Positions 1 to 8,307 of a stretch of 64,000 nucleotides of DNA are shown here, piece after piece. This DNA is from G963667675 sp963667675 (GTDB taxonomy: Bacteria; Chloroflexota; Dehalococcoidia; Lucifugimonadales; UBA3495). A program made the translations under genes and the position numbers. The DNA lies in assembly GCA_963667675.1 (NCBI GenBank), contig OY763929.1, positions 1,860,001 through 1,924,000 on the forward strand. The letters are read 5' to 3'. Numbering within the stretch: the stretch's first letter is position 1; each line of letters begins with the position of its first letter. The notes below the pieces were generated by a model. That model was given only the letters and a program-made list of their open reading frames with translations. It was not told where the DNA came from and made no database searches.

Positions 1-695
1 CTGTCCGTTCCCCCTTCGATTTCCCTCAGGACGAACGGACAGCCTCGTCCCAGCCTAGTCATTTGGTTTCCCTGTATACCCACTGCGACAAGCTCAGTAC
101 GAACGGGGTGGGGAGCCGAAATTTTTAGTTCCCCTAATCATTTTCTCCCATTTACTCTCGTTCCGACGCTGAGGGTGGGGGACAGCCTCAGTCCAGGGGT
201 TTTCTTGTAGCTGGGACATTCTGGGACATCTTGAGACATTTCAAGTTGGATTGGTCAAGGGCCAAAATTTTTACTTCCGTCCCACTGGGTTCCATTTCGT
301 TCCGTTTCGGCTTGCCAACCAGCCCGGCGCCGCCGAGGAGACGCTCGGTCCTCGACGAAACGGGCCGGCGGCATATCCTCAGGGGTTGGCCGCCGGGGTG
401 CAAACCGCATGACTCCAGCATAAGGACTGGGCCTGGGGTGCGTCAACGAGGAAATGTCAGTGGCGGTCTGAACTGGGATTCATGGGATTGATGGGATGGA
501 CAGGATTGGGGGCATTTTCCGGGGTGTGGGTTTGCCCTTCGACACGCTCAGGGCGAACGGGTGGAGAAGGCACGCGGCGGACGGAGGGGGAAGATGCGCG
601 GCGGGCAAGGGCTTTAGACCCCTCGGCTGCGCTCGGGGTGACAGTTGGGGGTAGGCCGGGTTGACAGGGGGTGGGTCGGAGCGGCCTTTGGCCTG
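1..695. other. Gene-free repeat-rich region
   Basis: I see no convincing gene here; short reading frames on both strands are overlapping and low in complexity. The stretch holds copies of a short repeat whose right half reads roughly TTCGAnnnnCTCAGnaCGAACGG: a full inverted copy at 2-41, a half copy at about 82-108 and another at about 535-563. A different small palindrome, with the pattern CCCTCGGCTGCGCTCGGGG, lies near 618-640. Similar repeats recur elsewhere in the window, always between genes. Confidence 0.6.
2..41. repeat. Inverted repeat, REP-like family, copy 1
   Basis: Arms TGTCCGTTC (2-10) and GAACGGACA (33-41) are perfectly complementary and enclose a core with TTCGAT and CTCAGGAC. 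The same core with different but still matched arms occurs at 7476-7516, 7680-7718 and 22470-22511. It could form a hairpin in RNA or a cruciform in DNA. Confidence 0.75.
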
Positions 696-704
696 TGCTA
701 AAAT
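696..704 (+). promoter_or_regulatory. Extended -10 promoter for PaREP1-like genes
   Basis: The sequence TGCTAAAAT is an extended -10 element (TGnTAAAAT) about 20 bases before the first PaREP1-like start codon. No good -35 is visible at the usual distance. A GAGGAG ribosome binding site follows at about 711-716. Similar extended -10 elements precede the FitA gene (TGGTATAAT) and the gene at 58126 (TGGTACAAT). Confidence 0.45.
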
Positions 705-724
705 AGGCGGCGAGGAGCGATTCT

Positions 725-1084
725 ATGACCGCGCGCGCCGAATACCACAACGCTACGGCCCAGGACTTCCTGGCCAAGGCCCGGACCTACCTGGCCGACG
801 GCGACCTGTTGCAGGCGTCGGAGAAAGGCTGGGGGGCGGCAGCGCAGATGGTCAAGGCCATCGCCGAGACACGCGGGTGGAGCCATGACGGGCACGGCCA
901 TCTCTTTTCGGCTGTGACCCGGCTGGTGGAAGAAACCGGAGACTGGGACATCCGGACGGCTTTCAACGCCGCCAACGCCCTACACACCAACTTCTACGAA
1001 GGCTGGCTGGACCGGGAGAGCGTCGAGGACAACTTGGCCCAAGTGGCCGAGTTGGCGGAAAAGCTGGAGCGGCTGCTGGTATAG
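725..1084 (+). CDS. PaREP1-like (HEPN-type helical) protein, paralog 1
   Basis: A 119-residue, mostly helical acidic protein. It shares with two other proteins in this window (1104-1466 and 58650-59018) the core GDLLQASEKGWGAAAQ near residues 25-40 and LHTNFYEGWLD near residues 85-95. This pattern resembles the PaREP1/PaREP8 family, which is related to HEPN-like four-helix bundles; the assignment is from memory of the family, not from a search. The biochemical role is not known. The start has a GAGGAG ribosome binding site. The next gene begins 19 bases downstream and is a paralog, so the two are probably co-transcribed and may form a heteromer. No canonical HEPN RNase motif (RxxxxH) is seen, so nuclease activity is not implied. 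Confidence 0.65.
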   Translation: MTARAEYHNATAQDFLAKARTYLADGDLLQASEKGWGAAAQMVKAIAETRGWSHDGHGHLFSAVTRLVEETGDWDIRTAFNAANALHTNFYEGWLDRESVEDNLAQVAELAEKLERLLV

Positions 1085-1103
1085 CACAGGAGATGGATAG
1101 GCG

Positions 1104-1466
1104 ATGACCACGCCGGTGACTACATACCGGGAAGCGGCGCGGCAGTTTGCGGCCCAAGCCTACGCTGAATTGGAGGCGGGGGACCTGCCCCAAGCGTCGG
1201 AGAAGGGCTGGGGAGCAGCGGCGCAGGTGGTGAAGGCCGCCTGCGAGGCGCGGGGCTGGGAACACGGCCACCATCGGCTGTTGTTCACGGCGGTGAAGGA
1301 GCTTGCCAACGAGGCAGCAGACCCTGAGATAGACATCCTGTTCGCCAGCGCCAACTACCTCCACGTCAACTTCTACGAGGACGCGTTGGACGCGTCCACA
1401 GTCCAGCGGCACTTGGGGCGAACAGAGGAGTTCATAGTTAAGATAGAGGGGATTCTGGACGGGTGA
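1104..1466 (+). CDS. PaREP1-like (HEPN-type helical) protein, paralog 2
   Basis: A 120-residue helical protein, paralogous to the gene immediately upstream. The shared core is GDLPQASEKGWGAAAQVVKA near residues 26-45 and LHVNFYEDALD near residues 90-100. The start follows an AGGAGA site 11 bases upstream. It is the second gene of a tandem pair separated by 19 bases, suggesting an old tandem duplication with a joint role. The function is unknown. The product looks soluble, with no signal peptide or membrane segment. Confidence 0.65.
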   Translation: MTTPVTTYREAARQFAAQAYAELEAGDLPQASEKGWGAAAQVVKAACEARGWEHGHHRLLFTAVKELANEAADPEIDILFASANYLHVNFYEDALDASTVQRHLGRTEEFIVKIEGILDG

Positions 1467-1523
1467 GGCCCTGCACGTGCAGAGATTGCCGACAAAGATG
1501 CCAGAGGAAAGCCAAAAAGCGAG

Positions 1524-2252
1524 GTGAAGAGCTTGGAACCGGTAATTAGGAACATCCGCGACCTGCAAACCCCGGAGAATCCGACGACATTTATGATTAC
1601 ACGGGACGACAACCCGCCCACGAATACCCTGATGTTCTCGCATATTCCGCCCGGGGAGTCCAGCCCGCACCATATTCACCACTGGGAGCACCTGGTCTAC
1701 GTGGTGCAGGGCAAAGGGACGATGTATTGCGACGACAAGCCGTACCAGATCAAAGAAGGCGACGCTATCCTGATTCCGCCAGAAGTGGACCATCGCTCGG
1801 TGAACGACGGCGGCGGGCCGGAGCCGCTGCAGCGCATCGAGGTGAACCCCCTGAGCGCCGGCACTCCCGAGGCGAGGCCTGGAGGGACAGAAAAAGGGAC
1901 GGGCGCGGCGCCGGTGATACGCAATTACAGGGACTTGGCCGGCACTCCCGACACCCGGATTATCACCGCCCAGGACGGGGCCCCGAATTACATAATGATC
2001 TACAACGGCGCGATAGACCCGGGGTACGCCTCCCACAGAGACGCGGGCGGGCATACCCACTCCTGGGAGCACATGGTGTATGTCCTAGAGGGCCATGCGA
2101 GCCTGGTGGTCGCGGGGAAGACGTACCCGGTGACCGCGGGGGACGCGGTGCTGGTGCCTCCGGACGTGCTGCACCAGTGGCGGAACGACGGGGACACGCC
2201 GATGACGCGGATTACGTTCAATCCGCTGGTTGCGGAGGGGCGGTACAAGTAG
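1524..2252 (+). CDS. Bicupin protein
   Basis: A 242-residue protein with two cupin domains in tandem, roughly residues 5-115 and 130-240. Each has the metal-binding cupin pattern: HHIHHWEH with a later PPEVDH in the first, and HTHSWEH with PPDVLHQW in the second. Both domains therefore look metal-competent. Bicupins include dioxygenases, isomerases and decarboxylases acting on small polar substrates; nothing here fixes the substrate. The start is GTG at 1524, with a weak purine-rich stretch about 13 bases upstream. An internal repeat (VIRNIRDL at the start of domain 1 and VIRNYRDL at the start of domain 2) shows an intragenic duplication. It lies 57 bases after the PaREP1-like pair, so it could be the third gene of that unit. 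Confidence 0.75.
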   Translation: MKSLEPVIRNIRDLQTPENPTTFMITRDDNPPTNTLMFSHIPPGESSPHHIHHWEHLVYVVQGKGTMYCDDKPYQIKEGDAILIPPEVDHRSVNDGGGPEPLQRIEVNPLSAGTPEARPGGTEKGTGAAPVIRNYRDLAGTPDTRIITAQDGAPNYIMIYNGAIDPGYASHRDAGGHTHSWEHMVYVLEGHASLVVAGKTYPVTAGDAVLVPPDVLHQWRNDGDTPMTRITFNPLVAEGRYK

Positions 2253-2562
2253 GCTGGCGGGGGGCGGCCCTTCGATTTCCCTCCTTCGACCAGCTCAGGA
2301 CGAGCGGGGCTGGGTTTCCGGGCAAAGCGAGGAATCTCAAATGCGGCGATGGCTGGCGGGTGGGAGTTTTAGATTCTTCGTCGCAGGCTCCTCAGAATGA
2401 CATGGGGGAGAGGGGGCCTCGCAATGACATGGGGGAGGGGGTTCTCTCCATGAAGGGCAGGTCCCTTGCATGGACATGGGCGAAAGATTTTTCGCCCCTA
2501 CAGGTTGGAGGCGGCGGGTGTCGCGGGGCCTCGCTGGCGGGTCTTGGCAGTTAGGGCGCTAG
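2253..2562. other. Gene-free stretch with degenerate repeats
   Basis: No gene is supported. Near 2268-2312 there is a doubled half copy of the TTCGAnnnnCTCAG repeat. Near 2369-2435 there are two short AATGACATGGGGG repeats. These resemble the intergenic repeat families seen elsewhere in the window. Confidence 0.5.
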
Positions 2563-2582
2563 ATTCCCGCCTGCGCGGGAAT
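2563..2582. repeat. Small palindrome ATTCCC-N8-GGGAAT
   Basis: A perfect inverted repeat ATTCCC, eight bases, GGGAAT. It matches the general form of the dRS3-type repeats known from Neisseria and seen in other bacteria. An identical copy lies at 7609-7628. Its right half is the start of the 22-bp tandem array that follows. Confidence 0.7.
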
Positions 2583-2626
2583 GACGGGTTGGTAGTGCGG
2601 GAATGGCGGGTTGGTAGTGCGGGAAT
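2577..2626 (+). repeat. 22-bp tandem array, left part
   Basis: Two complete 22-bp units (GGGAATGACGGGTTGG followed by TAGTGC, the second with one change) and the first six bases of a third. The array is cut at 2626 by the insertion sequence and resumes at 3674. Confidence 0.85.
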
Positions 2627-3673
2627 TGTAGATGTCAGATAATTCGTTGACAGAATAGCATGGGACAAATAGCTATTCTGGAGGCGGGGATGCGTAACAA
2701 TAGCAATGACCGTACAGTGGAACGAAACTATGTCCAGAAGTGGCGGTTTCTCATCCGGGAGTACCAACGAGTCAAGGCGAAGGAACACCCACAGTTCCGC
2801 TTCGTCCAGGACTTCTACAACTATCATGGCACCAACCGACAGACCTTTGCCAAGTATTACAACCGCTACAAGCGGGATGGGAGTGACCTGGCCCTGCTGC
2901 CTCTCAAGCGCGGTCCCCGGTGGAAAAGCCGCCGCACATTGCCATTCATCGAGCAGAAGGTGTTGGAGCTAAGGCGCAAGGGTATAAACAGATACGAGAT
3001 ATATGCGATACTCCAGCCCATACTGAAGTCCCGCACCCCTAAGCCGTCCACTATCTACGCCATCAGCCGGCGCCATAATCTGAACAGGTTGACCAAACCG
3101 ATGGAACAGTCCAAAAGAAGGATCATCAAGACCAGGGCCGGAGAGCTGGGGCATCTGGACTGCCACCATCTGAGCAAGGACTTAATCCTGGGCGCCAGGC
3201 AGCGCTACTACCTGGTGTCTCTGCTGGACTCTTGCACCCGCCTGGCCTGGGCGGAGGTGGTGGAGGACATCAAGAGCCTGAGCGTGATGTTCGCCGCCCT
3301 AAAGAGCATCAACCTGCTGAACTCCGAGTACGGGGTGCGCTTCGAGGCCATACTCACCGACAATGGGCCCGAGGTGGCCACCCACGGGAGTAAGGACCAG
3401 CACCCCTTCGAGAGGATGCTAGTGGAGCTGGGGATCAAGCACCGCTACACCAGGCCCTACAGACCCCAGACCAACGGCAAGGTCGAGCGCTTCTGGCGGA
3501 CCCTCAACGAAGACCTCCTGGAGGGGACGACGTTTGAGTCCGTGGAGGAGTTGAAAGACGAGCTGATGCAGTACCTCCTCTACTACAACACCGAGAGACC
3601 TCACCAGGGCCTTGGCGGCAATACTCCACTGCAAACGCTGCAAAATCTGTCAACGAATTAGCTAACACATACA
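2627..3673 (+). mobile_element. IS481-like insertion sequence, 1047 bp
   Basis: A complete element. The ends form imperfect inverted repeats of 28 bp (about 24 of 28 matching), starting TGTA at 2627 and ending TACA at 3673, with a perfect inner block TAATTCGTTGACAGA / TCTGTCAACGAATTA. It is flanked by a 5-bp direct repeat GGAAT (2622-2626 and 3674-3678). Removing the element and one GGAAT restores an exact unit of the 22-bp array, which confirms both ends. The single transposase gene is intact and its stop codon lies inside the right inverted repeat. Confidence 0.85.
2690..3661 (+). CDS. IS481-like transposase (DDE, rve integrase core)
   Basis: Catalyses insertion of the surrounding element. 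The N-terminal part (to about residue 120) is basic with a helix-turn-helix-like region. The integrase core follows with the three acidic residues visible in LGHLDCHH (D), ILTDNGPE (D) and GKVERFWRTLNE (E). The C-terminal NTERPHQGLGG motif is typical of IS3/IS481-like enzymes. I chose ATG at 2690 because GGAGG lies 5 bases upstream; an in-frame ATG at 2660 would add 10 residues but has no ribosome binding site and sits closer to the inverted repeat. The protein is full length (323 residues) and shows no frameshift, so the element may still be active. Confidence 0.88.
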   Translation: MRNNSNDRTVERNYVQKWRFLIREYQRVKAKEHPQFRFVQDFYNYHGTNRQTFAKYYNRYKRDGSDLALLPLKRGPRWKSRRTLPFIEQKVLELRRKGINRYEIYAILQPILKSRTPKPSTIYAISRRHNLNRLTKPMEQSKRRIIKTRAGELGHLDCHHLSKDLILGARQRYYLVSLLDSCTRLAWAEVVEDIKSLSVMFAALKSINLLNSEYGVRFEAILTDNGPEVATHGSKDQHPFERMLVELGIKHRYTRPYRPQTNGKVERFWRTLNEDLLEGTTFESVEELKDELMQYLLYYNTERPHQGLGGNTPLQTLQNLSTN

Positions 3674-3820
3674 GGAATGACGGGTTGGTTGTGCGGGAAT
3701 GACGGGTTGGTTGTGCGGGAATGACGGGTTGGTAGTGCGGGAATGACGGGTTGGTAGTGCGGGAATGACGGGTTGGTAGTGCGGGAATGACGGGTTGGTT
3801 GTGCGGGAATGACGATATGG
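3674..3820 (+). repeat. 22-bp tandem array, right part
   Basis: About six complete units and one decaying unit of the 22-bp repeat GGGAATGACGGGTTGG plus T(A/T)GTGC. Units differ only by TAGTGC versus TTGTGC. The array ends a few bases before the metH stop codon on the other strand. Confidence 0.85.
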
Positions 3821-3854
3821 CGATCGGAGATAGGAGGGCCGGGTGACTAGGCTC

Positions 3855-6800
3855 TCAAGTGTTGGCGACTTCCTGTTCCAGGCGTTCTATGTCCGCCTCG
3901 CCGAGGTTGAAGTACTTGGCGTCGGGGTGGTGGATGACCAGGGCGGAGACGGTGGACTCGGGGTCCATCATGTAGCCTTCGGTTAACTCGACACCGGTGT
4001 TTTGGGCAACGTCCAGCAGCCGGAACAGTTGCTCTTGGTCTTCCAGCCTGGGGCAGGCGGGGTAGCCAAAAGAGTAGCGCTTGCCCCGATACTGGGCCCG
4101 GAACAGGTCCTGGTAGGAAATGCCTGCGGGGTCGCCGAAGCCCCACATCTGCCGGATTTGCTGGTGGAGCAACTCAGCAAAGGCCTCGGCGCTCTCCAAG
4201 GCCAAAGCCTGCACGGTGTGGGAGTCCAAGTACCGTCCCTCATCCCTTAGTCTCTGTGACAGCGCCATGACGCCCGGCCCCACCGCGGTAACGAACATTG
4301 CCACGTAGTCCATTTCGCCGCCACCGGCTTGGCCATCGGGTTTGGCCCGGACGTAGTCGGACAGGCACAGGCCGTCGCGCTGGGACTGGCGGCCAAAGTA
4401 GAAGCTCTCCAACACGGTACTCCGGTCGGGGCCGTAAATGAGCAGCCGCTGGCCGTCGGACTGGGCGGGAAAGAACTTGAACACGGCCTTGGCGGTGATG
4501 CCTGGGTCGGCCAGCATCATTTCCTCGACGCGGCGGACGGCATCACGGAGTTGCAAGGCGTCGGGATCTTCGGCCTCCAGGGCGTCTTGAAAACGACCCT
4601 TGAAGCCCAGGTGCCGGCTGTAGAGCATGGCCGGGTTGATGTAGGGGAAAATGCTCTCCAGGTCGTAGTCATCCAGGACGTGGAGGCGCAGGTCCGGCGG
4701 ATTGGGAACCTGGATGTCCGTTCTCACTTGGGGTGACGGCGCTGGCGCGGTCTGAGTTCCCTGTCCGTTGTCGGCCTGGCCTTGCCTGCGGGCTCCGTCG
4801 GCCCTGGACAGTTCCTCGGTTTCGGCTTCCAATGCGCGGGCCAACTCCTCCCGCTCGTCGGCTTCCTGGATGGTGTTGGCCAGGGCCAGGCCCGACATGG
4901 CGTCGGGGGCGTAGGCCACCAGCCCCTGGTATTCGGGGGCGATGCGGAGGCGGGTGAACCGGTTGGACAGAGCCGCGCCGCCCACCAGCATGGGGCAGTT
5001 GACTCCTTCTTGCCGGAAATCGTGGACGGTCTCCACCATCATCTGGGCCGACTTGACCAGCAGGCCGGAGAGGCCGATGATGTCGGGCCGGTGCTGCCGG
5101 TAGGCGTCGATCAACTCCTGGGGCGGGACCTTGATTCCCAGGTTAATCACCCGGTAGCCGTTGTTGGAGAAGATGATGTCCACGAGATTCTTGCCAATGT
5201 CGTGGACATCGCCCTTTACAGTGGCCAGAACGACGGTACCCTTGGTGGCGCTTTCCACCTGCTCCATGTGGGGTTCAAGGCGGGCCACGGCGAACTTCAT
5301 GGACTCGGCGGACTGGAGCACCTCGGCGACGATCAACTGGTTGGCGTTGAACTGGCGGCCCACCTCTCCCATTCCGGCCATGAGAGGGCCGTTGATAATC
5401 TCCAATGGTTCCCTGTCAGCCAGAGCCTCATCCAGGTCTTCAGCCAGTCCCTCCTTGGTGCCCTCGATAATCGCCAAGGCCAAGCGTTCGTCCAGTGGCA
5501 GAAGCTGCCGCTCTTCGCCGGGGGCCTTGGCTGGGCGCTGCCGGAAGTGGGCAGCGAAGGCCGCAACCGGGTCGTCGCCCCTGTTCCACATGAGGTCTTC
5601 GGCCAGCTTGCGTTCTTCCTCGGGTATGGACGTGTACCGCTGCATCAGTTCGGCGTTGACGATGGCCATGTCCAGCCCGGCCTGAACGCAGTGGTAGAGG
5701 AAGACTGAATTGAGGACCTCCCGGCCCGCCGGAGGCAGGCCAAAGGACACGTTGGAAATGCCAAGGATGGTCTTGGCCTGGGGCAGGGCCTGCTTGATGA
5801 GGCGCACGCCCTCAATGGTCTCGGCAGCCGAGCCAACGTAGTTCTGGTCGCCGGTGCCCGCCGGGAATACTAATGGGTCGAAGATGATGTCTTCGGGGGC
5901 GACGCCGTACTTCTCGGTGAGGATTTGGAAGGAACGTTGGGCCACCTCCAGCTTTCTTTCCCTGGTTATGGCCTGGGCCTGCTCCTTGTCCTCGTCGATG
6001 CAGCCTACGACCAGGGCCGCGCCGTACCGCTGGGCGAGGGGCACCACGGCCTGGAACCGGGCCTCGCCGTCCTCCAGGTTGACGGAGTTAATCACCGACT
6101 TGCCCTGCAAGCGTTTGAGGGCCGTTTCAATTACCGCGGCGTCGGTGGAGTCAATCATTATGGGGGCCTTGACCTTCTTGGTGAGAACGTCCAACAGGGC
6201 CACCATGTCGGCGGTCTCGTCCCGGTCGGGGTCTTGGAGGCACACATCCAAGACGTGGGCCCCGTTGCGCACCTGCCGCCGGCCGACTTCAGAAGCCTCT
6301 TCGAAGCCTCCATCGGAGATAAGACGGCGGAACCTGCGGCTGCCCAAGACGTTGGTGCGCTCGCCGACTATGGCGGGGCGTACGTCGTCGTTAACCACCA
6401 GGGACTCGATGCCGGAGACCCTGGTCTCGGTAGCGGCCGCCAGCGTGCGGGGCGTTTTGCCCGCGGCCAGTTGGGCCAGCAGGCGTATGTGCTCCGGCGT
6501 GGTGCCGCAGCAGCCGCCGATAAGGTTGTTCCATCCAGCCTCGAGGAACCGGCCGATGGTGGCAGCCATCATCTCCGGGGTCTCGTTGTAGTTGCCGTCC
6601 TCGTCGGGCAGGCCTGCGTTGGGAAGGCAGGCAACGGGAAAGCGGGACAGGGCGGCCAAAGTCCGTATGTGGTCGGTCATGAACACCGGGCCGGTGGCGC
6701 AGTTGAACCCCACCCACAGCAGGTCGCGATGGGCCAGGGAGGTGTAGAAGGCTTCGGCGTCCTGGCCGGCCAGCAAGGTGCCCATGGGCTCGATGGTCCC

Positions 6801-7391
6801 CTGGACGGCCACCGGCACTTGCCGGCCCAGCTGGGCAAAGGCCTGGTCGATACCGACCAAGCCGGCCTTGATATTCAACATGTCCTGCCCGGTCTCCAAG
6901 AGCAGCACGTCGACGCCGCCTTCGATTAGCCCCTCGGCCTGTTCCCGGTAGGAGACGGTCAGCTCGTCGAAGGTTATGCCGCCGGTGACGCTGATGGACT
7001 TGGTAGTCGGCCCCATGGACCCGGCAACAAAGCGGGGCTTGTCGGCGGTTGAGGAAGCGTCGCACAGGCCGCGGGCCAGCCGGGCGGCTTCTGCGTTGAC
7101 CTGACGGGCCTCAGGGGCCAGGTCGTACTCGGCCAGGACGACTGAAGTTGCGCCAAAGGTGTTGGTCTCCACGAAGTCGGCTCCGGCGTCCAGGAAGGAC
7201 TGATGGATGCCCCCGATGACGTCGGGCCGGGTAATAATCAGGTGCTCGTTGCAGCCCTCGTACTCGGGGCCGCCGAAGTCACCGGGTCCGAGGCCTCGGG
7301 CCTGGATGGAGGTGCCCATGGCGCCGTCCAACACCAGGACCCGCTCTTGGAGCAGGCCTTTGAGGGTTTCTATGCGTTTCTGGTGGTCCAT
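3855..7391 (-). CDS. metH: Cobalamin-dependent methionine synthase
   Basis: Transfers a methyl group from 5-methyltetrahydrofolate to homocysteine through cobalamin, making methionine. All four modules are present in 1178 residues: the homocysteine domain (about 1-310) with zinc ligands in GFNCATGP and GGCCGTTPEH; the pterin-binding domain (about 340-610); the cobalamin domain, whose GDVHDIGKN near residue 729 carries the axial His; and the C-terminal AdoMet-binding reactivation domain ending the protein, with FGYPACP. The length is close to the usual 1200-1230. I start at ATG 7391; an upstream in-frame codon at 7487 would add 32 unlikely residues and run into an inverted repeat. No cobalamin or AdoMet riboswitch is visible upstream. 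The gene stands alone. Confidence 0.95.
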   Translation of the reverse strand: MDHQKRIETLKGLLQERVLVLDGAMGTSIQARGLGPGDFGGPEYEGCNEHLIITRPDVIGGIHQSFLDAGADFVETNTFGATSVVLAEYDLAPEARQVNAEAARLARGLCDASSTADKPRFVAGSMGPTTKSISVTGGITFDELTVSYREQAEGLIEGGVDVLLLETGQDMLNIKAGLVGIDQAFAQLGRQVPVAVQGTIEPMGTLLAGQDAEAFYTSLAHRDLLWVGFNCATGPVFMTDHIRTLAALSRFPVACLPNAGLPDEDGNYNETPEMMAATIGRFLEAGWNNLIGGCCGTTPEHIRLLAQLAAGKTPRTLAAATETRVSGIESLVVNDDVRPAIVGERTNVLGSRRFRRLISDGGFEEASEVGRRQVRNGAHVLDVCLQDPDRDETADMVALLDVLTKKVKAPIMIDSTDAAVIETALKRLQGKSVINSVNLEDGEARFQAVVPLAQRYGAALVVGCIDEDKEQAQAITRERKLEVAQRSFQILTEKYGVAPEDIIFDPLVFPAGTGDQNYVGSAAETIEGVRLIKQALPQAKTILGISNVSFGLPPAGREVLNSVFLYHCVQAGLDMAIVNAELMQRYTSIPEEERKLAEDLMWNRGDDPVAAFAAHFRQRPAKAPGEERQLLPLDERLALAIIEGTKEGLAEDLDEALADREPLEIINGPLMAGMGEVGRQFNANQLIVAEVLQSAESMKFAVARLEPHMEQVESATKGTVVLATVKGDVHDIGKNLVDIIFSNNGYRVINLGIKVPPQELIDAYRQHRPDIIGLSGLLVKSAQMMVETVHDFRQEGVNCPMLVGGAALSNRFTRLRIAPEYQGLVAYAPDAMSGLALANTIQEADEREELARALEAETEELSRADGARRQGQADNGQGTQTAPAPSPQVRTDIQVPNPPDLRLHVLDDYDLESIFPYINPAMLYSRHLGFKGRFQDALEAEDPDALQLRDAVRRVEEMMLADPGITAKAVFKFFPAQSDGQRLLIYGPDRSTVLESFYFGRQSQRDGLCLSDYVRAKPDGQAGGGEMDYVAMFVTAVGPGVMALSQRLRDEGRYLDSHTVQALALESAEAFAELLHQQIRQMWGFGDPAGISYQDLFRAQYRGKRYSFGYPACPRLEDQEQLFRLLDVAQNTGVELTEGYMMDPESTVSALVIHHPDAKYFNLGEADIERLEQEVANT

Positions 7392-7475
7392 AAAGCGGGT
7401 TGCCGTCCTGTGAAAGTCACATAACAGTGTAGCATGAGATGGGATGGATGGTGATGGGGGCCTTCTTGCGGGGTT

Positions 7476-7516
7476 CCCCCCGTTCATACTTCGAGAGCCT
7501 CAGCACGAACGGGGGG
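7476..7516. repeat. Inverted repeat, REP-like family, copy 2
   Basis: Arms CCCCCCGTTC (7476-7485) and GAACGGGGGG (7507-7516) are perfectly complementary. The core contains TTCGAGAGCCTCAGCAC, a variant of the core at 2-41. Confidence 0.75.
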
Positions 7517-7608
7517 ACTGCGTGATGAGTTGGGGTCCCTAGACGAGTGGGGGAACGGGCGGGCGGTGGGTTGGGGGCGGGGAGGACGTTTGGGGCCAGG
7601 GATTTTAG

Positions 7609-7628
7609 ATTCCCGCCTGCGCGGGAAT
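7609..7628. repeat. Small palindrome ATTCCC-N8-GGGAAT, second copy
   Basis: Identical over 20 bases to the palindrome at 2563-2582. Confidence 0.7.
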
Positions 7629-7679
7629 GGCGAGGTGGGGGCTGGCGATAGGCGTTGGTGTAGGCCTCCTTGGCCGTTT

Positions 7680-7718
7680 CCCCCGTTCATACTTCGAGAG
7701 CCTCAGCACGAACGGGGG
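7680..7718. repeat. Inverted repeat, REP-like family, copy 3
   Basis: Arms CCCCCGTTC (7680-7688) and GAACGGGGG (7710-7718) enclose the same core as copy 2, 200 bases away. Confidence 0.75.
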
Positions 7719-7754
7719 AACTCCGTGGCTGTGCGGGAGGCGGTGGCCTCTCAG

Positions 7755-8189
7755 CTACGACGGTTCGGCGAGGAAGACCGGAATCCGGCGCGTGGTGCGG
7801 TCTTGGTAATCCACGTAGGGCGGGTAGGCGGCGACGGCCAGGTCCCAGAGCCGCTCTCGTTCTTCGGGGTCATCGACCTCTCGGGCCCGCATGGCGTACA
7901 CCTCCGTCTCATCGCGGATTTCCACGCTGGCGTCGGCCCGAAGGTTGTAGACCCACTGCGGATTCTTGGGCGCGCCTCCCTGTGACCCGATCAGCACGTA
8001 GTTGTTCCCGTCCTTCACCCGCATCAGGGGCGTTTTGCGGATGGCCCCGGTCCTATTTCCATGGTTGGTCACGATGATAACGGGCATTCCCGTATCCAGC
8101 AGCGTCGTTCCTGCGGTACCCCCGCTGCCTTCGTAGAGCTCCACCTGATCGCGCACCCAAGCGGCAGTTGACGGTATGTATTCGGCCAT
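7755..8189 (-). CDS. Deazaflavin (F420)-dependent nitroreductase-family protein
   Basis: A 144-residue protein of the Ddn/DUF385 split-barrel type. Characteristic stretches are VTNHGNRTGAIRKTPLM near residues 43-58 and GSQGGAPKNPQWVYNL near residues 70-85, the latter typical of the family where it contacts the cofactor. Family members use reduced F420 or bind flavin-like cofactors to reduce quinones, nitro compounds or unsaturated ketones; the substrate here is unknown. The start ATG at 8189 is preceded by AGGAG. No F420 biosynthesis gene is in the window, so cofactor use is inferred from the family only. Confidence 0.8.
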   Translation of the reverse strand: MAEYIPSTAAWVRDQVELYEGSGGTAGTTLLDTGMPVIIVTNHGNRTGAIRKTPLMRVKDGNNYVLIGSQGGAPKNPQWVYNLRADASVEIRDETEVYAMRAREVDDPEERERLWDLAVAAYPPYVDYQDRTTRRIPVFLAEPS

Positions 8190-8307
8190 AGTTCGCTCCT
8201 ACTCTAAACCCCAAGCTATTCGTCCTCCCATGATATGCCGCAGCGCAGCCGTGTCAATCGCAGGAGTGCCTGGACAAGCATGGCGTCGCCCTGCTGGGCG
8301 GCTGTCA

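Larger units (their letters stand above)
7392..7754. other. Gene-free region between metH and the next gene
   Basis: No gene seen. The stretch carries two full inverted repeats (7476-7516 and 7680-7718) and one ATTCCC-N8-GGGAAT palindrome (7609-7628). Promoter elements for metH are not obvious. Confidence 0.55.

Noticed and set aside
188..664. Several overlapping short frames on both strands at the left end
   Set aside because: They overlap one another and the inverted repeats, have skewed composition and no good start sites.
2577..3820. The 22-bp tandem array as a CRISPR
   Set aside because: Units are directly adjacent with no spacers, and the interruption is an insertion sequence with a target duplication.
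4782..6929. Long plus-strand frames of 245-334 codons opposite metH
   Set aside because: metH is complete and conserved on the minus strand; the opposite frames are a by-product of high GC and have no recognisable features.
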